DNA from: JACPKO01 sp964406775
Lineage (GTDB): Bacteria > Patescibacteriota > Microgenomatia > Daviesbacterales > UBA10151
Reading direction: 5' to 3'
Assembly (NCBI GenBank): GCA_964406775.1
Contig: CAYOSW010000029.1
Span: 1-13,014 of the forward strand
Length of the DNA: 13,014 nt
This document shows positions 6,589 through 10,614 of this stretch, piece by piece. Both the position numbers and the translations under genes were made by a program. The notes below the pieces were generated by a model. The model searched no databases and was not told the origin of the DNA. It worked only from the letters and a program-made list of their open reading frames with translations. How positions within the stretch are numbered: position 1 is the stretch's first letter; each line of letters begins with the position of its first letter.

Positions 6589-7062
6589 ATGAAATATTCT
6601 TTAAGAATCATTTTTATCAGCCTTTCAATTTACCTGATTGCGGTTTTCAGCTCAGCATCCGTAACTTTTGCTCAGACAAAAGATAATCCGAACTCAGACC
6701 CTAATGATCCTGGAGGTCAGTCAGTAAATACCATAAATATCGGCAATCAGCTAAGTAACAGTAAATTAGGTATTCAGTCACAAAATAGCCAGGGAGTCGT
6801 CGGCACTATACTTAAAAACGTACTCGTCCTCTTCTTTACAGTAGGGGGCATTGGCGCAACAATTTATTTCATTTGGGGGGCGGTTGATTGGATACTTTCC
6901 GGTGGAGATAAGGAAAAGGTATCTAATGCAAGAAAGAAGATGACACAGGCCCTGATAGGATTGGCGCTCCTGGCTTTATCTTTTGTTATTATTAGAGTTG
7001 TTGGTGAGGTTATCGGATTTAATCCTCTCGGACCTGTTCAAATACGGAGATTAGATGAATAA
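6589..7062 (+). CDS. VirB2/TrbC-like T4SS pilin, array member 7
   Basis: The longest small pilin, 157 residues. The signal peptide is residues 1-28 (VTFA before QT). It is followed by the longest exported N-terminal region of the array (about 29-70), rich in N, D, Q, S and G and low in hydrophobic residues, so probably flexible. Then VVGTILKNVLVLFFTVGG, TM1 (~75-102), the loop SGGDKEKVSNARKKMTQ (103-119), and TM2 (~120-142) with R and E at its outer end (IIRVVGEVIG). The tail is FNPLGPVQIRRLDE. The start lies nine bases after member 6, without a Shine-Dalgarno. The gene's last eight bases overlap the start of member 8. The loop DNA is shared exactly with members 5 (49 bases) and 6 (65 bases). 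Confidence 0.86.
   Translation: MKYSLRIIFISLSIYLIAVFSSASVTFAQTKDNPNSDPNDPGGQSVNTINIGNQLSNSKLGIQSQNSQGVVGTILKNVLVLFFTVGGIGATIYFIWGAVDWILSGGDKEKVSNARKKMTQALIGLALLALSFVIIRVVGEVIGFNPLGPVQIRRLDE
6883..6947 (+). repeat. 65-base exact repeat, copy B
   Basis: Second copy of the 6376-6440 repeat, in member 7. Identity ends at G6948 (C6441 in copy A), after which the two genes differ at many third codon positions although the TM2 proteins stay alike. Confidence 0.92.
7046..7049 (+). promoter_or_regulatory. Ribosome binding site GGAG for array member 8
   Basis: GGAG sits five bases before the ATG at 7055, inside the end of member 7. It is the only clear, well-spaced Shine-Dalgarno among the array starts, and it supports an overlapping start rather than a later one. 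Confidence 0.55.
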
Positions 7063-7471
7063 GAAAATTTTAAGTATTTCTATCCTAGTTACTAACTTAA
7101 TTCTCCCTGCTAGGGCTCTGGCTGCGGTTGAAGAAATTACTCTCGGTAGTAATCAGCCGGGCGGTGTCAAAACTGCAACTCCTGTAGGCAATATCTTAAG
7201 TAACGTCTTAACGATTATGTTCATAATCGGCGGCCTCGCATTAGTTGTTTACTTCATATGGGGAGCTCTTGATTGGATTTTAGCCGGTGGAGATAAAGAA
7301 AAAATATCAGCAGCCAGGAAAAAAATTACCCAGGGGCTGGTTGGCCTGACATTACTGGCCCTATCCTTCTTTATAATTTATCTATTTGGAGAAGTCATCG
7401 GGTTCAATCCTCTTAAAACTATACCTATACCCAAGCTCGACGATGCCCCGACCGCCCCGGCAACACGATAA
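7055..7471 (+). CDS. VirB2/TrbC-like T4SS pilin, array member 8
   Basis: A 138-residue protein overlapping member 7 by eight bases. The signal peptide is MNKKILSISILVTNLILPAR with cleavage near ALA (residues 21-23). The short exported segment (EEITLGSNQPGGVKTATP) leads into VGNILSNVLTIMFIIGG, TM1 (~49-75, ending WGALDWIL), the loop AGGDKEKISAARKKITQ (77-93), TM2 (~94-114), and a tail FNPLKTIPIPKLDD plus a proline/alanine end. The loop keeps every charged residue of the consensus but with conservative changes (S to A, V to I, SN to SA), and the DNA is clearly diverged from members 4-7. It is the last gene in the tightly packed part of the array; a 46-base gap with a promoter candidate follows. 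Confidence 0.84.
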   Translation: MNKKILSISILVTNLILPARALAAVEEITLGSNQPGGVKTATPVGNILSNVLTIMFIIGGLALVVYFIWGALDWILAGGDKEKISAARKKITQGLVGLTLLALSFFIIYLFGEVIGFNPLKTIPIPKLDDAPTAPATR

Positions 7472-7477
7472 CACCCC

Positions 7478-7507
7478 TTGACAGAATGTTTCAAAAGAAG
7501 ATAGGAT
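7478..7507 (+). promoter_or_regulatory. Candidate internal promoter before array member 9
   Basis: Perfect TTGACA (7478-7483), an 18-base spacer, then TAGGAT (7502-7507, 4 of 6). The expected start is about four bases before the ATG at 7518. It lies in one of only a few gaps of more than ten bases in the block. AGGA at 7503-7506 might also act as a distant Shine-Dalgarno (11 bases) on a longer read-through transcript. Confidence 0.45.
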
Positions 7508-7517
7508 TGATTAAGAA

Positions 7518-7931
7518 ATGAAAAAAGTTGCTGCCTTAATTACAACTTCAGCCGGATATTTAGTAAGTTTCGGCTTAGCCCTCGCCCAACCCACCCGCGA
7601 AACTAAAATCACTTTCGGCGGTGCCGGTGTTGACCCCAATCAAAGATCCGTCGGTGATGTTATCTCCAATGCTTTAATGATCGTTTTTATCGCTGCAGGA
7701 CTTGCAGTTTTGGTTTATTTAATTATCGGAGCTTTTAAGTGGATTACTTCGGGCGGAGATAAAGACGCAATCGGTAAGGCAAGAGGCACGATCGTTAACG
7801 CTTTAATCGGTTTGGCGATTCTTGCACTCGCCTTCTTTATTACTGTTCTATTCGGCCAGATCTTAAATATCAATATCTTAGACTTCAAAGAACTCCCGAC
7901 CTTGAATCAGGCTCCGAGAACAACTCCTTAA
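7518..7931 (+). CDS. VirB2/TrbC-like T4SS pilin, array member 9
   Basis: A 137-residue protein with a signal peptide (MKKVAALITTSAGYLVSFGL, cleavage at ALA before QP). The exported segment TRETKITFGGAGVDPNQ leads to VGDVISNALMIVFIAAG, TM1 (~50-75), the loop SGGDKDAIGKARGTIVN (78-94), TM2 (~95-115) and the tail NILDFKELPTLNQ. The conserved tryptophan-glycine pair at the end of TM1 is IIGAFKW here, so it is a diverged member. It is separated from members 8 and 10 by 46-base gaps on both sides, unlike the 1-2 base spacing earlier, and may be expressed partly on its own. Confidence 0.82.
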   Translation: MKKVAALITTSAGYLVSFGLALAQPTRETKITFGGAGVDPNQRSVGDVISNALMIVFIAAGLAVLVYLIIGAFKWITSGGDKDAIGKARGTIVNALIGLAILALAFFITVLFGQILNINILDFKELPTLNQAPRTTP

Positions 7932-7977
7932 GTTTTATACTCTCTTGTAAAACTGTTCCCCTATCGTATATCGTAAG

Positions 7978-8385
7978 ATGAGTATGCCCGCTAAAATAAG
8001 ATTTTTCTCACTCTTTATTTCGCTTATTTTATTTTTTTCTTTGACCGGATTCGTCTTCGCAGCAGATTGCGATCCGACCGTTGTGAAAGAGTGCCCGGCT
8101 GCGGGAATTCTCCAGCTACAGGAATTACTGACCAGAATTATTAATATTTCCGTCACCATAGCCTTTATGGCTTTGACTGTCTGGTTGATCTGGGGGGCGT
8201 TGAAATTTTTTATCACCTCAGGAGGCGACCCAAAAGCAATATCACACGCCTGGTCTTCGGTTACTTGGGCATTTATGGGATTATTCTTTTTAGTTCTCGC
8301 CTATCTTGCGTTGAAGTTAATTTCCGATATCACGGGAGCTCCCGTAACGGAGTATTGTCTAGGATTTAAACCTTATTGTATTTAA
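7978..8385 (+). CDS. VirB2/TrbC-like T4SS pilin, array member 10 (cysteine-bearing)
   Basis: A 135-residue protein and the most diverged small member. The signal peptide is residues 1-28 (FVFA before AD). The ATG at 7978 is two codons before another ATG at 7984; either is possible. TM1 (~52-77) ends WLIWGALKFF. The loop TSGGDPKAISHAWSSV (80-95) lacks the KARK basic cluster, having H-A-W in place of N-A-R. TM2 is ~96-118. Uniquely among the small members it has cysteines in both exported ends: C31 and C39 near the mature N-terminus, C127 and C134 in the tail (YCLGFKPYCI), which could form disulfides. It lies directly before the VirB6-like gene, suggesting a structural adaptor or minor subunit; this is inferred. 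A weak TTGTAA (7945-7950)/TATATC (7967-7972) pair precedes it. Confidence 0.78.
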   Translation: MSMPAKIRFFSLFISLILFFSLTGFVFAADCDPTVVKECPAAGILQLQELLTRIINISVTIAFMALTVWLIWGALKFFITSGGDPKAISHAWSSVTWAFMGLFFLVLAYLALKLISDITGAPVTEYCLGFKPYCI

Positions 8386-8424
8386 AGATTGAATCTTCTC
8401 TCAGATTGTAATAATGTTTAATTA

Positions 8425-10560
8425 ATGACTGCTCTGTCTGTGCGTTTCCGGTTGGCTAAATTATTTAGCGTTTCGCTAATCTCTTTGTTTCTCTTCGTAT
8501 TTTTAGCTCTTCCCCCTCTTTCCCTTGCTCAAACTCAACCACAATATACTGAAACTCCTATTAATTTAAACACACTCACACCGCAGGACCCGAATTACGG
8601 AAATATGATTTTATACAATTTTCTTCATACTTTATCCTGTATAGCTGCCGGTCAATCACAAATCGCTCCTTGCTTGGAATACAAACTTACTAAGAATCTT
8701 AATGGATTTACACAAAACACCCCAATACTCTCCTCGGGAAATACATCTCAGGGCCTGCTTGGATTTGGAGGGTCTTTATTGTCAAATTTGTATGTTTACA
8801 AACCTATTCATACCGGAGAATATTTGACCGATTTAGGATCTCAAGTAGGACTGGTCAAACCCGCAAATGCTCAGGTGGGTGGATCAGGGAATGCAGTTCT
8901 GGCTCCTATTTTTAACTTATGGAAGGCCAGCCGTAATTTTGCATATTTGGCGATGATACTTATTTTCATTGTTGTAGGGCTTATGGTTATGTTCCGCCAA
9001 AAATTAAACCCCCAAACAGTTGTGACTGTACAGTTAGCTTTACCTGGACTGGTTATCGGCCTGGTTATGATTACGTTCAGTTATTTCCTCGCAAGTCTGA
9101 TAACAGATCTCGCCTACGTTGGAACAGGTATCGTCGGATATTATTTCGAACAAGCAACTGAAGCCAAAGGGGTTAATTTATCAAAACTACTTGAAACAAA
9201 TAATATTATCAGTCTGGGGAGCGAATTCGTAGGGAAATTAGACCCTACCGGACTTCAGGAAGCCGCTGACAGTATGATCCAATCAATAGACGATGAGAGC
9301 TCAAATTTAGGATGGAGGACGCTCTGGCTGAGTCCACGCCAAACCATTAAGGCAACTCTAGCTGTAATTTCTTACCAAATCAGCAGCTCTCTTTTAACAA
9401 CGGTGACAGCTGTGGCCGGTGGAGCGGCACTTGCCGGAGCCGGAGCCTTGGCTGGAGGAGCTATCACAGCGGCAACGGCTGCAGGCGCAGCCACTGCACC
9501 TGCGTGGATTATTCCTGCAATCACTACTGCTTTTTTGGTTCAGACTTTTGCCGGACCGGTCTCGGGAACAGTAGGCGCTACGTTTGCCTACAATAATCCA
9601 GGTTCCACGCTTAGTCTTGTAATCTCTCTGCTTCTAATATTCGTAGTTTTATACGCGATATTGAGAATACTTATAGCCCTTCTGACTGCATACCTTTCTT
9701 TGATTATTTTTACAATATTGGCTCCCTTTATCTTTCTCTTTGCTTCCTTGCCCGGCCGCTCAGGTAGTTTTACTGGATGGATAAGCAGTATGGTTGCCAA
9801 TGCCCTAGCTTTTCCAGCAATTATGGCTGCTCTTTATCTTGCTGCAATTTTAATGGGTTCCTGCGTTGTCCCCTCTTTTAGAGTTGGTGATACCTCCGGC
9901 GGAACTGCTGGAGCTTGTACTCCGGTTATCACCGATTCGTCCCTGCCAGGCTCATTCTTGACAGTTTATGCGCAAGATACAGGTGTAGCATCAAAATTTG
10001 CGTTACCGGGACTTGGTTTATTAAATAATAAGGTCGTTAATCAGGGAATAGCTATAATTATTTTATTGTCCGCCTCAAGCTTGCCGGGTTTATTAAAGGA
10101 GTCCTTAGCTAAAGGAGACAGGCTAGGAAAAGGACTCGAAAGTGCCTTCAATCAAAATATGGGAGGAGGTCGGGGTTGGCAGACCGGCCTATATGCAGGC
10201 CTTGGAGCTTATACAGGATCAATATCTAAGGGCGTTGGCGAATGGAGAGGAAATCCTCCCGGGTCATCAAAAGCTGAGGCTTTGTCTAATTTACTGGGCA
10301 GAGAGCCAAACTCCCTCCCCGTGCTCCTAAGACCACATAAAGAGTATTATGAGGCTCAAAAACTAAGGCTTAAGCGTATGGAGGGATCGGAAATTTCTCA
10401 CGAGAGAGAAGAGGAGAGAGCCCACAGGGAAGCTGCTGCAAGATCCACCGGTATGGCTCCTGCGGCCGGCGGCGCTCCGGCTCCTGCAGCAACGGTCGAT
10501 GCATCGGATGTTGATTTTCACGGAGACGATGACGACGATTACGGCCCCGTAACTGGTTAA
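8425..10560 (+). CDS. VirB6/TrbL-like polytopic inner-membrane T4SS protein
   Basis: A 711-residue protein. Residues 1-35 are a signal peptide or first helix (LSLA before QT). About 130 exported residues follow, with C72 and C83 and, near residues 148-152, ANAQ, which resembles a second SPase site. Hydrophobic segments lie at ~171-190, ~198-231, ~310-382 (interrupted, very Ala/Gly-rich: AGGAALAGAGALAGGAITAA), ~394-443, ~451-480 and ~537-558. The conserved-looking core LTAYLSLIIFTILAPFIFLF with FTGWISSMVANALAFPAIMA matches the style of TrbL/VirB6 proteins, the channel component contacting substrate in the inner membrane. The last ~150 residues are polar: a charged helix (SHEREEERAHREAAA), an Ala/Pro linker and an acidic end (DVDFHGDDDDDYG). 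It closes the plus-strand block after a 39-base gap without Shine-Dalgarno and converges on the gene at 10615. Family assignment comes from topology, motifs and context. Confidence 0.78.
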   Translation: MTALSVRFRLAKLFSVSLISLFLFVFLALPPLSLAQTQPQYTETPINLNTLTPQDPNYGNMILYNFLHTLSCIAAGQSQIAPCLEYKLTKNLNGFTQNTPILSSGNTSQGLLGFGGSLLSNLYVYKPIHTGEYLTDLGSQVGLVKPANAQVGGSGNAVLAPIFNLWKASRNFAYLAMILIFIVVGLMVMFRQKLNPQTVVTVQLALPGLVIGLVMITFSYFLASLITDLAYVGTGIVGYYFEQATEAKGVNLSKLLETNNIISLGSEFVGKLDPTGLQEAADSMIQSIDDESSNLGWRTLWLSPRQTIKATLAVISYQISSSLLTTVTAVAGGAALAGAGALAGGAITAATAAGAATAPAWIIPAITTAFLVQTFAGPVSGTVGATFAYNNPGSTLSLVISLLLIFVVLYAILRILIALLTAYLSLIIFTILAPFIFLFASLPGRSGSFTGWISSMVANALAFPAIMAALYLAAILMGSCVVPSFRVGDTSGGTAGACTPVITDSSLPGSFLTVYAQDTGVASKFALPGLGLLNNKVVNQGIAIIILLSASSLPGLLKESLAKGDRLGKGLESAFNQNMGGGRGWQTGLYAGLGAYTGSISKGVGEWRGNPPGSSKAEALSNLLGREPNSLPVLLRPHKEYYEAQKLRLKRMEGSEISHEREEERAHREAAARSTGMAPAAGGAPAPAATVDASDVDFHGDDDDDYGPVTG

Positions 10561-10614
10561 AAAATCTAAAAGAAAAGGGCTATATAGAATGTATTTTACG
10601 GGGCTTTGGATCTG

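Noticed and set aside
5533..6947. CRISPR-like or mobile-element repeats
   Set aside because: The repeats are inside coding genes, in codon phase, at irregular gene-length distances, without terminal inverted repeats or transposase genes.
4275..7971. 11-base inverted match between ATATACGATAG (4275-4285) and CTATCGTATAT (7961-7971), both in gaps
   Set aside because: Matches of this length are expected many times by chance in 13 kb, and no further symmetry supports an operator.
9958..9986. TTGACA at 9958-9963 as a promoter
   Set aside because: It is inside the VirB6-like gene with no -10 at the right distance and no gene start downstream.
10561..10614. Bidirectional terminator between the convergent genes
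   Set aside because: I could not find a stem of useful length; GGGC and GGGGC are on the same strand and do not pair.
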